Of a stretch of 64,000 nucleotides of DNA, positions 1 to 11,645 are shown piece by piece. The notes beneath the pieces are model-generated. The model was not told where the DNA came from. It did no database searches and was given only the letters and a program-made list of their open reading frames with translations. Made by a program: the position numbers and the translations under genes. Origin of the DNA: Apostichopus japonicus (Eukaryota > Echinodermata > Holothuroidea > Aspidochirotida > Stichopodidae); contig NC_092579.1 of NCBI RefSeq assembly GCF_037975245.1, forward strand, positions 30,527,666-30,591,665, given 5' to 3'. Every line of letters begins with the position of its first letter. Position 1 is the stretch's first letter.

Positions 1-843
1 CTTGCACGTGACACCAAAAGTTGATCAGGGAAGAGTTTATATAGGTTAGCCTAATGTTAATACATTATGTAACCAAGTCGTCTAATACATATTGTTGATA
101 AAATTATTTGATTTCATTTAGGCCTTATTGTTTCTTGTAACATATACAATGATAACAATATTTACAATTAATGTGACATAGTTACAAATTAAATTTTAGT
201 TACGAAAGGAAGTAATCTAAATAGAAACCCTTTGTAGGCTTGTGAAGCAGATCACTCACATCTGAACAATGTATGAACAAAAGAAGGGGTAAAGGGGTGG
301 GGGTGGGGACGTGGTGTGTATATACCAATTGACAGATAAGTATTTATGTAATGCTAATTATACTCGTTCTTAAATCATGAAAGTGAGTTATAAATTCGAA
401 TGTCTTTGAGAAGCATAGGATGAGGATACTCGTACACGTACGCTTTGCTTTAAAAAATTAGAGTAAAAACGAGGTAAGCGGAGATATCTAGACTACCTTG
501 TATTATGGTCATGTGTGTCACAGCAAAACGAGAACAATTTGTTAAAATATAAGCGGAAGAAGATTTGTGCATAATGCGGTTAGCAAAGACAGCTTCCTGA
601 ACGTGGATTAGGTCGGTTAAACTTCAGCAGACTGGGGGAGAAAACAAATTGCTATAGGTCACATTATTTTACAGAATAAATGTTCCTTTGAAGTGTAATA
701 AGTCTCACTTGTTCGGGCCCAGACTGTCAGACAGTGAGAATGGTGAGGTAATATTATGGTATGGTATAGGGAACGAAGGATTTTCCTAGGTCAATAATGC
801 TTTAATTTCGACAGTATACCTGTACTTTGGACGTTTATACCTA
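1..843. other. Intergenic, no feature seen
   Basis: AT-rich anonymous sequence. I see no convincing exon, terminal repeat, tandem array or RNA gene here. The right edge (about 841-862) is an imperfect (AAT/ATT)n stretch that probably is the tail of the adjacent minus-strand SINE. Confidence 0.6.
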
Positions 844-1143
844 ATAATAATCATAATAATCAGCAGTTATTTTTACGACGCTTAAGCGACCACAAATGTG
901 GGAGAAGCCCGCAAGGGCTTATGGATTACAACTTACACGTCGGGTGGCTTCCAATTCAACATTTTAACTCAAATTTGGAATCTTTTCAATTTAGAAAACC
1001 ATTTCAGATGGGAAAACCGTAGATTGCTCTTGGATGAAAAACCCACCTTACTATGGCCCGGCCGGGAATCGAACCCCGAACCTCCCGATTGCTAAGCCTC
1101 ATTGCTTCAAATGCCACCGCCTTTATCCACTCGGCCACAGCAC
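844..1143 (-). mobile_element. tRNA-derived SINE
   Basis: Read on the minus strand, 1143 to 1053 resembles a Ser/Leu-class tRNA. An A-box region (TGGCCGAGTGGATAAAGGCG) is followed about 45 nt later by a B box (GGTTCGGGGTTCGATTCC), with a long variable part between. The T stem has a mismatch and the acceptor strands do not pair (GGTGCTG against CCGGGCC), so this is a tRNA-derived promoter head and not a working tRNA. About 190 bp of unrelated body follow, ending in an (ATT)n-like tail near 841-862, as expected for a SINE 3' end. It abuts the LINE relic to its right in the same orientation. The family is not identified and the boundaries are approximate; no target duplication was found. Confidence 0.7.
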
Positions 1144-1149
1144 CGGTAC

Positions 1150-2190
1150 CGTACGGAGTCAATATCAGGCTTCCACAGTCACAGTCAATAAACACACCTA
1201 GAAACTTAATTCAATCGACCCTCTGTAGTGAATCGCCATTCATGGAGATTTTTATGTCATTTTCACTCGATCTCTCACTTCATTACATACAATTTGTCTT
1301 CTTTATACATTAAGTGCCAGCTTGTTAGCTGAAACCCATTCATAAAAGATGTTTTGTAATAGTCTGATATCATGTCCTGTAAAGAAAATGCTAGTATTGT
1401 CTGCAAAGAGAACATTAGTAAAAATATTTGGAATATTAGCTATAGGCCCTATGTCATGGACATAGATAATAAAAAGGACCTAAGATGGATCCTTGAGGAA
1501 CTCTATATTTTACGCGAAATGATTCAGAGTGGACTCCATAATAAGTTACAAACTGCTTCCTATCGGACAGAAAGCTTTTAATCCAATCTGAAGCCCACAG
1601 ACCTGAAACCGTATCATTGATAAAGTTTCTTTAACAGAGTTATGTGGTCAATCGTATCAAAAAGCTCAGACATGTCTAAAAATATTCCAACGGTTGTATT
1701 GATATGATCTAAGGTGGTATACTTAATTGATTTAACTGCGTGAGCTAGAGCTGGCTCAGAATAGAGTGATTTGGTCGGAATCCGTATTGTCCTTTGTATA
1801 CATCTTGTAATAAAGCTATACAAAAGCGATTATGGACAAGTCTTTCAAATATTTGGAGAAACACGTTAGAATTGAAACTGTGCGATAATAATCACAATTC
1901 ATAGCATCGCCTTTCTTGAAAATAGGTATAACTTTAGCTACTTTAATACGATCAGTAATGATACCAGTCGCAAGCGACCAGTTGAAGATATAAGTAAGTG
2001 GTTTAGATATACAAAGGTAATTTTTTTTTTAAACCAAAAGACTAGGCCTACCCGAAGTCCAATTGGGCTGTAACACATCATTTATGACTACCCAAGTACG
2101 TTTAACATCATGTTTACAGCTATTAAACATAGAAGAAAAATTGTATTTCTTAGCAATGGAAATCATATGGTTCGGATACGTGTTCCGATA
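1150..2190 (-). pseudogene. Decayed CR1/L2-like LINE reverse transcriptase
   Basis: Minus-strand relic of a non-LTR retrotransposon RT, broken by stops and frameshifts. In order from 2160 downwards I can read: a linker block with DVKRTWVVINDVL; WSLATGIITDRIKVAKVIPIF (about 1980-1910); a DxSxxFDTIDH block (about 1690-1630, matching the LDLSKAFDTIDH motif of the RT near 44.5 kb); VPQGSILGP (about 1500-1478); FADN at 1405-1394, where the catalytic FADD has lost its second Asp; an SANKLALN block (about 1345-1315); and FLGVFIDCD (about 1205-1185). It has the same domain order as the better preserved element at 43.3-44.7 kb and belongs to a related family. The SINE sits directly at its 3' side. It is inactive. 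Confidence 0.85.
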
Positions 2191-2956
2191 AGTTCGGAAA
2201 ACCGTCCCGTCATCAGCTGTATTTCTTCAATATCCCTTGCATAGCTTATTTTTTACATTTATGTATACAGCCTTAGGTGTAGGCTATACCGACACTCTTT
2301 ACAGCATAGCCATATTGTATGTGATTGACAAAGGAGCTGCGATTGAATTCAAGTAAGCTAAATATCATTCATTATTGATGGTATTCCGCCCTGAGTCCTC
2401 TCTGTAGGGCAAATAAATGCTTGTGCCCTGGTGTTCACACAGAAGAACTCGTTAGTTGGTTGGATATCTTGGAGGATTGGGAAGGGGGGGGGTGGTGGGT
2501 GGCGTAAGGCAATGCAAGAATTGGGCTTTGTGAAGGCACAGATGGTATCATTCCCGTTGAACTACAAAAACAAATTATTGCAAACAATGCCTCTTGCTCA
2601 CATGCAACGTTTTTCACAATGTTCCCAAACGGTTCATGTAGCTGACGTCATGCTCAATAGACACATCACACTCTAATCAAAATTTATGGATATGCTGAAT
2701 AGCCAGAGGCTCTGATCAGCATTTGGAGGGGTGCAAAACAGGCACGCAGCCATTTTCATCGGTCTAAGTAGGTAAAGATATATTCTGGCCCCTGCGTAGT
2801 TTTTGATCAGCTTACTTTCTTTTCATAATTATTCTATACGTTGTCAATTTTAGCATTTCTTTGGGAACTTTCAGTGATTGCATATGCTTCCATTTAATTT
2901 GTTGACATTGTACACTGGTATCTTTTAGATTATGAACAAGTATCTGCTAGCTAATA
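2191..2956. other. Intergenic, G-rich patch
   Basis: No gene or element recognised. Contains a nine-G run at 2484-2492 in a GGTGG-rich patch. The last bases (2957-2964, TATATGAA) are the left target duplication of the hAT element that follows. Confidence 0.5.
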
Positions 2957-3102
2957 TATATGAACAGTGGCGTCACCAGACTTTTCAGTCGGGGGGGGGG
3001 CACAGGGGGGGCACCAACATTTGATGGGGGGCACTTAGGAGTCTTAGGTGGATACGGATCGCCGTCCTGGGGGAGGGGTCTATGGGGAGGGATTGCCCCC
3101 TC

Positions 3103-3774
3103 CAGGCGCTGCGGAACGGGAAAATATTGGGTGGGGGCCTAATGTGTAGAGACTATCTAAGCGGAGCGCCACCATCAGTTGGCGCGGAGCGTACTAAAAA
3201 ATTTTTGGTTTTTTAAACCCCCAGATGGCCGGAAACGGCACTTCCCGAGTGTTTTATGCTGCGAATACCTAGCCCTAAAATATGGGTCTCAAGCCTGCAA
3301 TTTCTCAGATTGCACGTAAAAGTCTGTAAAAAATTGTAATTTGTATATTCGATGGTGTTTTAAGAGAGTAGCTATTACTCGCAGTGTACTCGCAAAGACG
3401 TTTTTGAGTGTAGTAAGGAGATGTTGGAGAACTGGCTGAAATGAAGCAAGTCATTGGCCTAAGACGAAGTTGTGTTGCGCTTACCGGTACTCACACTCAC
3501 TGCTTCCACTTTTCACGGGGCGTGAAGACGCGGTTGGGGTGACAATGTGGTCTATAGCCAGGGGACGGGCCGAGGGTCCCCCTGCATTTACTAAAATCAT
3601 TACACCTATATAGTATACGTGTGCATCGGACAGATCGACAAGTATGCATTGAAAAATGGGCAGATGCACGCTTCGGAGCCTTGGTAAATATTGGGGGGCT
3701 TATCATGCATTTGCCCCCTCAACTTTTTCATTGGGGGAGGGCTGAGCCCCAAGCCCCCCGGTTCCGCCGCCACT
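3103..3774 (+). mobile_element. hAT element nested inside family A copy 1
   Basis: About 672 bp. The left end begins CAGGCGCTGCGGAAC. The right end, read inward from 3775, is CAGTGGCGGCGGAACC; 14 of the first 18 bases agree. The 9-bp string GCCCCCTCC flanks both sides (3095-3103 and 3775-3783); one base is ambiguous between duplication and terminus, giving an 8-bp target duplication. The other copy of the host element (54815-55718) has a single uninterrupted site here (CCCCCCTCCCCTTTGG read on its minus strand), which is the empty site. The left part (3152-3249) contains the subterminal module found in three other hAT ends near 33-35 kb. No coding capacity seen. Confidence 0.85.
3152..3249 (+). 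repeat. hAT subterminal module, copy 1
   Basis: Begins ACTATCTAAGCGGAGCGCC, runs through a GGCGCGGAGCGTACTA block and an AAATTTTT stretch, and ends with CCAGATGGCCGGAAACGGC. It starts 49 bp inside the left end of the nested hAT. Near-identical copies in the same polarity relative to their element end are at 35074-34979, 34362-34262 and 33644-33549 (all minus strand), with a partial fifth at 33536-33471. Confidence 0.88.
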
Positions 3775-4703
3775 GCCCCCTCCCCTTTGGAAAATTTTCG
3801 CATACGGAGGATGGGCTAGATGCAAAATGCTGCCACATTTGATGATAAATTCGATCTGAAGATATCTCCAGAAATTGCTATTTTTGAGGTAATGATTTTA
3901 ACAAGGCGCAAAATTTTGCAGAGGATATGAACCACATGCTGTCGATATTATGGCTAACCCTATATCAATAGAACCTACATTTGTTGAAATAATGTGTGCA
4001 TGACCCCCGACTCCTTTCTTGTCCTTCTCGTTTTCGCCCATTATCTATTAAGATGTAACAGGTTCCAGCATCGTTATTGGCTCCTATCATGGATCTCACC
4101 ATGCAATCCAAAGTTTGATCACACATCGAGTATGGCTCAGTATGCAGGTGTGAACATTCGCCATTTGTTCCTACAAGCATCTGACCTCAAATGACCTCTG
4201 CACCCCCTACACAACAGAGTTAATATATGGGTCCACAAATATAGGCAAGTATGGTGCCTGCGGACCCTCACATTCTCACATTTCGTCAGCTCCTAACCTG
4301 TCAACCTCAGACCAAGGCAACATATTGCAGTACCCTCCCTTCTCACAGTCATGTAGCTCGCGAAGCGGGCGTGTATATCCGCTGGTATGGCGTGAGTACT
4401 GACACATTCAATGTAAATATCGACACATGTTGTGATGGCGCGGGTTACGACTTCGATACCCGACGTTCAAGGATAAACTTTTTCATTTTTTCGCAGCTCA
4501 TTTGAAGAAAATACGAATTACTGTGCTTCTTTGTCCTTATGAAAAACCAACTCAGATGATGGGAGTTGAATATAACAAAATATATATATATATTTTTTAC
4601 CAACCCAAATCTCAGATGGGGGCACTCGGGGGGGCACTAGGTTTTCCAGGGGGGCACGTGCCCCCCTGCCCCCCCCCCCCTTGGCGACGCCACTGTATAT
4701 GAA

Positions 4704-6194
4704 CAGCGCTTACAAAGTATGGTTTGCTGTTTTTGCTGACTGCATAGTTGCATTAGACATTCCCTTTCATGTGTGGTATTCTACATGTCTTCGAGAGTAA
4801 AACTATATACGTCCTATCCCTCTCTGGACGTGGCAAAGAAATCTGGTAGTATTCTTTTCCGCTTCGAAAGTTGTCGATTGATTTGATTTAACGATTTCAA
4901 TACCGCCGCCCCCCAAACCCCACCCCCTTATCACGCTACCCTTCTATCCGTGCAAACGCGTTGTGTTGTCAACCGCATAAAGAGAATACAAGCCTATACA
5001 GGGAATGCCAATTGGATTTGATGCGAAGCATGAAAACATTCAATTCTCTATATATAGTTTATAGTTGATCCATGCACACTTTAATTGACTTTAAAATTAA
5101 ATTGGACACCGATGCGAATCCGAGACATAAGTAGCTTTCAATAGTGCATTTAAAAAAATGATAAGCATGTAATATTGGGAACTCATTCCCACCCTTCCCT
5201 CTACCCTCTCCACCCCTTCTCCACCCCAGATCCATCGCTTCCGTACTAATGTGACTTACAAAGCTATCGAACTAGGTATAGCCTATAGGTGATTTACAGA
5301 GAATTTTATTCATTATTAAACAGTAACCGACTGCTTAAACTGTGCTGACATAATATGACGTCATAGATTCGCTATAAAATGACTTGGCCCATCTACCTAG
5401 TTATGAAGATAATTATATTAATGGTAACGAACGTAATGAAATATTCTTCCTGCGGTTTGTGGACTATGTTATTTTAAATGTGGAGATGATCGTCTTAAAA
5501 AGTTATAAATCGTTTGAAATTCAATTTCAATTCCAGCTTCTCAGCCAAATCCTGCTTATGTTGATGCTAAAGTGGATCGATATATAAAAAAAACCTGCTG
5601 CATTCTGAGCACTTTTAGAAGAACCGAGGGGTAAAATGCAGTATTAGTTTCCTTTAAGCCACTTAATGCATTATATTAATCTCATTAAGCATCACATTTT
5701 GTGTATGTGATTCTTTATATTCTTCTCTAGTGATTTTTTATCAGAATTTGGGATTCGTATGGTGGTCTGATTGATTAACTTAGTGGACCAGCTGTATATA
5801 TAAAAGGATAAACCTTGTAAAGGATAAAAGTGAAGGCTCTTAGCAGAATAGTAGTACTGATATGCGTGTATGACGTTACACGATGTGTATTAGCCCTTCA
5901 TGACCTTGAGCACAACTTGTCTCCTTATTATATTTATTTTAGGGTGCGCGATATATCACTTTAATAAATGTTAAAAGCCTGGAATGCTCCTTTCAGGAAA
6001 ATCGATATATCTTTCAGCCCAAGTGGTTTTCTTTTTTGAAGATCAAGTATATCTAGCGGACCGGAGAACTGACGTCATACCCGGATATAGCATTAATGGT
6101 GCATTTCAGACACATTAAGCATATAACTAACAATAAATACTTTGAAAACTGGAATTCCAACCCTACCACCCGACCTTTTATTTTCAGTATTGTG

Positions 6195-6206
<12 letters not shown>
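4704..6206. other. Intergenic, no feature seen
   Basis: No exon or mobile element end could be supported. Short C-rich patches at about 4903-4930 and 5190-5226 only. Confidence 0.5.

Positions 6207-6272
<66 letters not shown>
6207..6272. repeat. (AT)n microsatellite
   Basis: Uninterrupted alternating AT of about 66 bp. Open frames of repeated Ile-Tyr across it are a by-product of the repeat. Confidence 0.97.
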
Positions 6273-6274
<2 letters not shown>

Positions 6275-9200
6275 AAATCAGAAATCTGTCTGAAGTTTCC
6301 TTTCAAACCCACTGCAGGGTGATCAGCTGAATAGATTTGTACCCTATTCACAAATACCCTCTTAGTTCCCTCGCAACCCCTCCAAGCAATCGCAGAGTTA
6401 CCGATGTGCATATATGTCAAAATTTGAAGGGTTTTATGAAACCTTAAAGTACCGCAAAACAAAAAAAATCACAAAAAGGAGACGACCTGCATATATGCGT
6501 TGGAGATTCCTCCAAATTTTATTTGAATTTTAAAGGGGAAAAAATGGGGGAGAGAAAGATGATAGATGTAAAATGACAAGGGTAGTGCCGGACACTATGT
6601 TGGCATTGTCAATTAAGAGGTCTGCGTTGGGTTCTATTTTACTTGAATGTCGTCATGTCTGTGTCCAATTACGTATAAAACAAGCTAAAACACCCTCAAC
6701 TAGCAAAATCGATTTCCGTCGTATTTTAATTAAGTAACAATGTATAAACCATTTGTGTTACCATCTAGAGAGGAGAAGGTTACAACCGCGGTAAATGTGT
6801 GCTTGACATCACTTATAATTTAATGACATTTTTCTTTCGAATTTTTTCGTTTAACTATCAGTTTGAAATAATTTATATAATTTATAAAAGTAAAACTATA
6901 CTGCACCTTTGTCAAATGTATTTTTTCAATTGTATTAATCTGATTGTAATCAATGATAACTATTTTGAGTATATTTATTACTGAATTTGACCCCCCCCCC
7001 CGCTTTCCCCACAGCTACTCCAACCATCACCCCATACCCAACCCCCTCCAGTCCAGTCTAAAATATAAATCAGTTTTAGGTAAAGGCAGGTATGGTACAT
7101 CACAGCCAACTGTATAACTTTGCAATTGACTGGAATAATGAACTGGAAGCTATAGCGATCCAATGGAAGGTATACCGTATAGAAGTGGAGCATAGAATGC
7201 ATCCACAGTTTAAGTCTGTATTATATATGAGGTAACCTCAATAGTATACGCTTCACGGAAGAAATCAAAACAACTTAACGGTTAAACTACTTCATGCAAT
7301 TTTATCTGGGCTCTGATAAAAGAGGCTTCAAAAACAATCTTCGTGAAAAAAAGAAAAACAAATTAGGCAAAAAGAACGTATTTTGAGTCCTTCGAATCAA
7401 TCAATCAAATGAATAGCTTTTCTTTACTTCTAAAGTGAAGAGTTTGAAATTGTTAGTAAAAGCTCTTTAAATGACAAATATAGAAATCTTGGCCATCTAA
7501 ACTGACTGTGATTTTAGCATGCATTAAATTGCAAGAGGTTCTCAAGTATACACTCAAAAAGGTTCGTAACCTTTAAATTCGGAAATTTTAAATGATATCC
7601 GGACATTAAGAAGCCTTAAGATATAGCCAAAATAACAGAAAATACTTTGAAAGTGGAACATTGGAGAGCGTCCAAAAACATTTAGGGCAATACCGCGTGA
7701 TTGGTTCATTATACCTAAAGTATAGCTTGTATGGTATAAGTCGTGCAAACTTTGATACACGTTATACGAATGACCACAAACTTAAGTTAATAGTATGAAA
7801 CAAATAGATACGTGTAACATTAACAAGATTTGAATACTACCATATGCCCCTTAGCTCTCTGCATGTTAAAACCACCCCTGCTGCATTCTTGAATTACGTT
7901 CTTAATCATAATTATCTGGTTGAGAAATGATTGCCGCGCATGTTGTCACATGCGGGAACATAATTCTTTTCTTTATTTGTAATATTAGACCACACGGTTG
8001 TTTTGAACATCTTCTATTATTAGTTCAATACCAGACGCCATCGGTAAGCAGTGATTTTCAGTTACATGATATCTGTAACTTTGTTATTGTTTTTTCCAAC
8101 CCCCCCCCCCCCCCCGGCGGATTTAACTTTAATGTCCCGGAATGCTAAACAACACTCTAAGTACGACTAACCTACCTCACAACAACTGTTGTGTTACATT
8201 TACAATCGTAATGATTAAGTGGCGACAAGACATTTTAAAAGAGAGGAACACATGGTAAGAAATTAACCACTTATCAGTCACTACAAGGCATAGATTAGCA
8301 TCAATCGCGGATATATAAATTTATAACATAAAGGCCTGCAGGAAACACATGACCCGACATAAAACGAAAAGAAGATCGGTCGTTGAAATGTGTGACATGA
8401 GCAGAGAGGTTAGAAGTATGATCCTCCGCATTATTTACACGGCTATGAAGAATACCACGTGTATATATATATATGTATAGTGTGAGGTTCTACGCTAATA
8501 GAGGTTACTGTTCTTTATCAGCCTATACACTATGAAACATTAAGTGACTAAAGTAAGAATGTAATATTTTAATTAATACCTCGAATTACGCATCACTTAA
8601 CTCATTTCATATTAATTAATGCGTTCTGTTTAAATAATGACTACTAAATAATGAGTTTATAAATATTAATGAGTGTATAATTTGCCACGAATGGTATTTA
8701 TTCAAGTGCTATAATGTATTTTGGAAAATTCAAAATTCTTCATAATTATATGATCTACATTTTTTGCTGTTGAAATTACAGGTCGTTTTTTTTTGGGTAC
8801 AATAAATTGACACTTGTTAAGATAAACATATTGTATTGTGTGGCGTAATGGATTATTGCATACTGTGAAACTCTGATATTTAACCCCCAAAACCATCTCA
8901 TCGAAACAAAGAAATCACCCCTGTAGCATGCCACATTGCCAGAGCTTTTGACAGAATCAAGTGGCCTTTAGAATATTTCAGAAACGTTAAATTCACATTT
9001 AAATCTATAATTCTGTTATTCCGTAGAACTATAAAACTAATTCTATGGAGAAATGAAGAACAAGCATTTCCACGTGTCGGTCAATTATTAGGACAAATTC
9101 GCGCAGTTAGTTCAATAGGAAAGGAGGGGATCGGCGCCGATGGGGGGGGGGGGGTCCTCGTTGATCAGGAGGCAACTAAACTTCTGCGATCAGTTTATTT

Positions 9201-9500
9201 ACCTTTATTAAAGTATTTTCCATCTCCTTTAAGAGTGCTTGCATCATCCAACGATCATTATGTGAAAACTGTCTGTGTTTTTAGTTCCGCCTACTACGGC
9301 GTTTGGCTCGTCCCATCAGTGAGATGTTATAGAGCAAGAAATTGTAATTTTAACCTTAATAAATATACATTGTTTTGTGAATATAAATGCGCTTATATGT
9401 CTGCCTTTTACTAAGCATAGAAAGGTTTTGCCATACACTCAAAAGGTTCAGAAAATATGACCGTAAAGGCACTTGTGCACGATGACATTTTAATCGAGTA
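6273..9500. other. Intergenic with pure C and G runs
   Basis: No gene recognised. Holds pure homopolymer runs C11 (6991-7001), C16 (8100-8115) and G13 (9142-9154). The right part (9190-9500) may be 3'UTR or downstream flank of the minus-strand GPCR gene. Confidence 0.5.
9194..9209 (-). promoter_or_regulatory. Candidate tandem poly(A) signals of the GPCR gene
   Basis: On the minus strand two AATAAA hexamers lie at 9209-9204 and 9199-9194, about 490 nt downstream of the GPCR stop codon. They are the first canonical AATAAA signals I found below that gene. Assignment rests on position only. Confidence 0.35.
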
Positions 9501-9501
9501 A

Positions 9502-9524
9502 TACATATATTATATATTATATAT

Positions 9525-9556
<32 letters not shown>

Positions 9557-9616
9557 TATTGATAGATATAGATATATAGATATATGTATATCTAGAGCGA
9601 GAGAGAGAGACAGACA
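9502..9616. repeat. Compound AT / GATA / GA microsatellite
   Basis: Long TA-rich stretch (9502-9590, with TAGATA units) running into (GA)n at about 9597-9610 and then GACAGACAGG. Lies 80-190 bp past the GPCR stop, so it would be in the 3'UTR if the transcript reaches the AATAAA pair further left. Confidence 0.9.
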
Positions 9617-9693
9617 GGTGGAGAGAGCAACATCTAAATCTTTCTAAATGGAAATACCGCGGTATCTCTATACCGTTCATCAAAGTTCTTCCT

Positions 9694-10785
9694 TCAGCTT
9701 GGTACTAATTCAACCCATTGCTTTGGATTCGAGTTCTGATGCGGAGTGTTCCTTGTACGCACACCGCGGTATATTTTGGGCACCGGTGTGCTGGTGTAAC
9801 CACGTCTATTCTCCGGTTTTAGAAAGCAATCCTGCCACAATATTTTAGCTGCTTCGCGAAATTTCTTCGACATGAGGCTGTAAATAATTGGATTTAAACT
9901 AGAATTGAGATATGAAGAGCTGAGTGCAATCAACTTTAGGACGTACGTTCCGTGAGTGTACGGAAAATGGTGTCTCGAAATTGATAACCAAAGGTAGAAA
10001 ATATTGTGCGGTAACCAACAAATACCGAAGGCTAGAATGACGATGCTGATAATTATCGTGACATTTCGTCGCGATCTTTTCACTCCACTGTTCTTCTGTG
10101 TGGTATGTTTCAAAGTCCTCCAGGCAGTTCTCCATATAAATATGTACGTCGCCGAGATCAGAAGTAACGGTATGAAATAACCGACTACAAACATGGCCAT
10201 CAGATATCGCGCTTTTTGTTTCATGGGATCATGCCATTTATCGTAGCAGATCGGCCCAGAACCGTGGTCACTTGTTGTAAAGACGATGAGATACGGAGAC
10301 GATATTAAAATTGAAATGCACCAAATCACACAGACGATTATTTTAGAATTTCGGTGGGTTTTAGGTGGGAAACGTACCAGTTTGAATGGTTCCCCTAGCG
10401 ACGAATACCGGTCGAACGATAAAGCGATTAAGGTGTATATACTTGCTAACATAGACACATTGATTCCAAAATGTGCTAGTTTACAAAGTAAGCTTCCCAA
10501 ATACCACGGACGGCGAAGAAATGCCGTAGTCGCAATGGGTGGATTCAAGATAAGAAAACACAAGTCGGCCGTGCTAAGACTCAATATGAGATTATTCGTA
10601 GCGATTTGAAATCCAGTTAATTTTCTTCGTACAACAGTAATAACAAAAACATTGCCAATCACTCCAATGACAAAAATGACTCCGAAAATGATTATCATGA
10701 CGTAATCACCGGCTGCTAATATTCCAGGTACGTCATTTCCGCTGGTAAAGTTGTCGTAACTTGAATAATAATACTCTTGCGCCAT
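9694..10785 (-). CDS. Class A peptide GPCR, galanin/allatostatin-A-receptor-like
   Basis: Single open frame of 363 codons giving a complete seven-transmembrane receptor. Visible landmarks: N-glycosylation site NFT at residues 12-14 beside a Tyr-rich N-terminus; GN at 44-45 (TM1); LSTAD with Asp74 (TM2); Cys101 at the start of TM3 and Cys180 in loop 2, the usual disulphide pair; DRY at 125-127; Trp155 in TM4; CWLP at 256-259 (TM6); NPIIY at 298-302 (TM7); a Cys at 320 that could be palmitoylated. The TM3 text NVSMLASIYTLIALSFDRY and the TM6 text FGICWLPHNIFYLW are most like galanin and allatostatin-A receptors. The ligand is not known; kisspeptin-type or another neuropeptide subfamily is possible. 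The start is chosen because ATG has A at -3 and G at +4 and the N-terminus has normal length. No intron interrupts the coding frame. It should act at the plasma membrane through G proteins. Confidence 0.9.
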   Translation of the reverse strand: MAQEYYYSSYDNFTSGNDVPGILAAGDYVMIIIFGVIFVIGVIGNVFVITVVRRKLTGFQIATNNLILSLSTADLCFLILNPPIATTAFLRRPWYLGSLLCKLAHFGINVSMLASIYTLIALSFDRYSSLGEPFKLVRFPPKTHRNSKIIVCVIWCISILISSPYLIVFTTSDHGSGPICYDKWHDPMKQKARYLMAMFVVGYFIPLLLISATYIFIWRTAWRTLKHTTQKNSGVKRSRRNVTIIISIVILAFGICWLPHNIFYLWLSISRHHFPYTHGTYVLKLIALSSSYLNSSLNPIIYSLMSKKFREAAKILWQDCFLKPENRRGYTSTPVPKIYRGVRTRNTPHQNSNPKQWVELVPS

Positions 10786-11530
10786 CTTTTCAGCTATTGT
10801 ATGGTCTGTGTCAGTTCTCTGTTAGGGTGAATTAGGGTGAATTTCATAAGTTCCTCATTTCATAGTTGTGGGTGGTAAAAGAAAGCTGACAAGACACATT
10901 ACTGTTTACTGCTTAGAATCCTAGATATCCTTGTCTGTTTGGCGTTTCCGCTTGAAAACATAAGCGGCGTTCTGATTTCGTCCAGCGAGTTTGAAAAGTT
11001 TACAGAATTAGACCAGGGCTTCAATATCTTGTTGAGAAGTAGTCGAGACAGGAACAACGAGATGAAATCTAAAGGTGCCAGTCTTTTTGTCCTCTCCTGG
11101 GGATAAAACAAGAGTATATAAGAGTGTGACACATATATACAGTGTGAGCAGACGGGAATGTCGGCCACTCCTCTCAATATAGAGCCGTTATACTGTAAGG
11201 CAATATGTATGTTTGTGCTATTCCAAGAATGGACATTACTATGAACGTAAAGTATACGCAAATGTATTTATGTGTATGCATTCATTTATGGAGTACGTAA
11301 ACTGCCCGCCTTCTTCAGAGGCAAATTGGTGATACTTGCAGCAACATTGTGTACACATAAATCAATATTACATGGTCTCAATACACAACATGAGATTACA
11401 ATTAAGCGACCGATTACATACGGTTATTGTAAGTGTCGATCCGTGGATACTGTACAGTTGCACGTGGACCTGGGTGTCTATCACACGCAGCTGCGGATTG
11501 CTATATGCCATTCTTTAGACATAAATATTA
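10786..11530 (-). promoter_or_regulatory. Upstream flank of the GPCR gene
   Basis: Immediately 5' of the GPCR start. Presumably contains 5'UTR and promoter, but no TATA box or initiator could be assigned with confidence. No second exon frame joins the GPCR frame here. Confidence 0.3.
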
Positions 11531-11645
11531 TTTATTTAATTCATTTATTTGTTTTATCGCCAATTGTGTACAATGGGAAAGGAAGTCTCCTATAAAGTCT
11601 TATAAAGACTTAACAAGGTAGGAGACTCCCTGGGAGAAAAGATTA
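11531..11645 (-). mobile_element. LINE 3'-end fragment with hairpin
   Basis: Minus-strand copy of the same 3'UTR that ends the LINE at 43.3 kb, truncated to about 110 bp. On the + strand GGAAGTCTCCTA (11581-11592) pairs with TAGGAGACTCCC (11619-11630); inside it AAGTCTT (11595-11601) pairs with AAGACTT (11605-11611). It ends in an AAATAAATGAATT-type simple tail (minus strand), like the 43 kb copy. No RT sequence remains to its right. Confidence 0.8.

Larger units (their letters stand above)
2965..4695 (+). mobile_element. Non-autonomous hAT element, family A, copy 1
   Basis: 1731-bp element with inverted ends: left CAGTGGCGTCACCA, right (read inward) CAGTGGCGACGCCA, of which CAGTGGCG and the final CCA match. 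Perfect 8-bp target duplications TATATGAA lie at 2957-2964 and 4696-4703. The 8-bp duplication and the CAG...CTG ends are hAT hallmarks. No transposase frame is visible, so it is non-autonomous. It carries a nested insertion at about 3103-3775. The subterminal parts are very G-rich on the left (2991-3100) and C-rich on the right (4659-4680). A second copy of the family lies in inverted orientation at 54815-55718 and aligns end to end outside the nested insert. Confidence 0.93.

Noticed and set aside
1053-1143. Functional tRNA-Ser/Leu gene
   Set aside because: Acceptor strands do not pair and the T stem has a mismatch; it continues into a SINE body.
6093-6462. Ile-Tyr repeat frames (also at 37518-37763)
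   Set aside because: Translations of (AT)n microsatellites.
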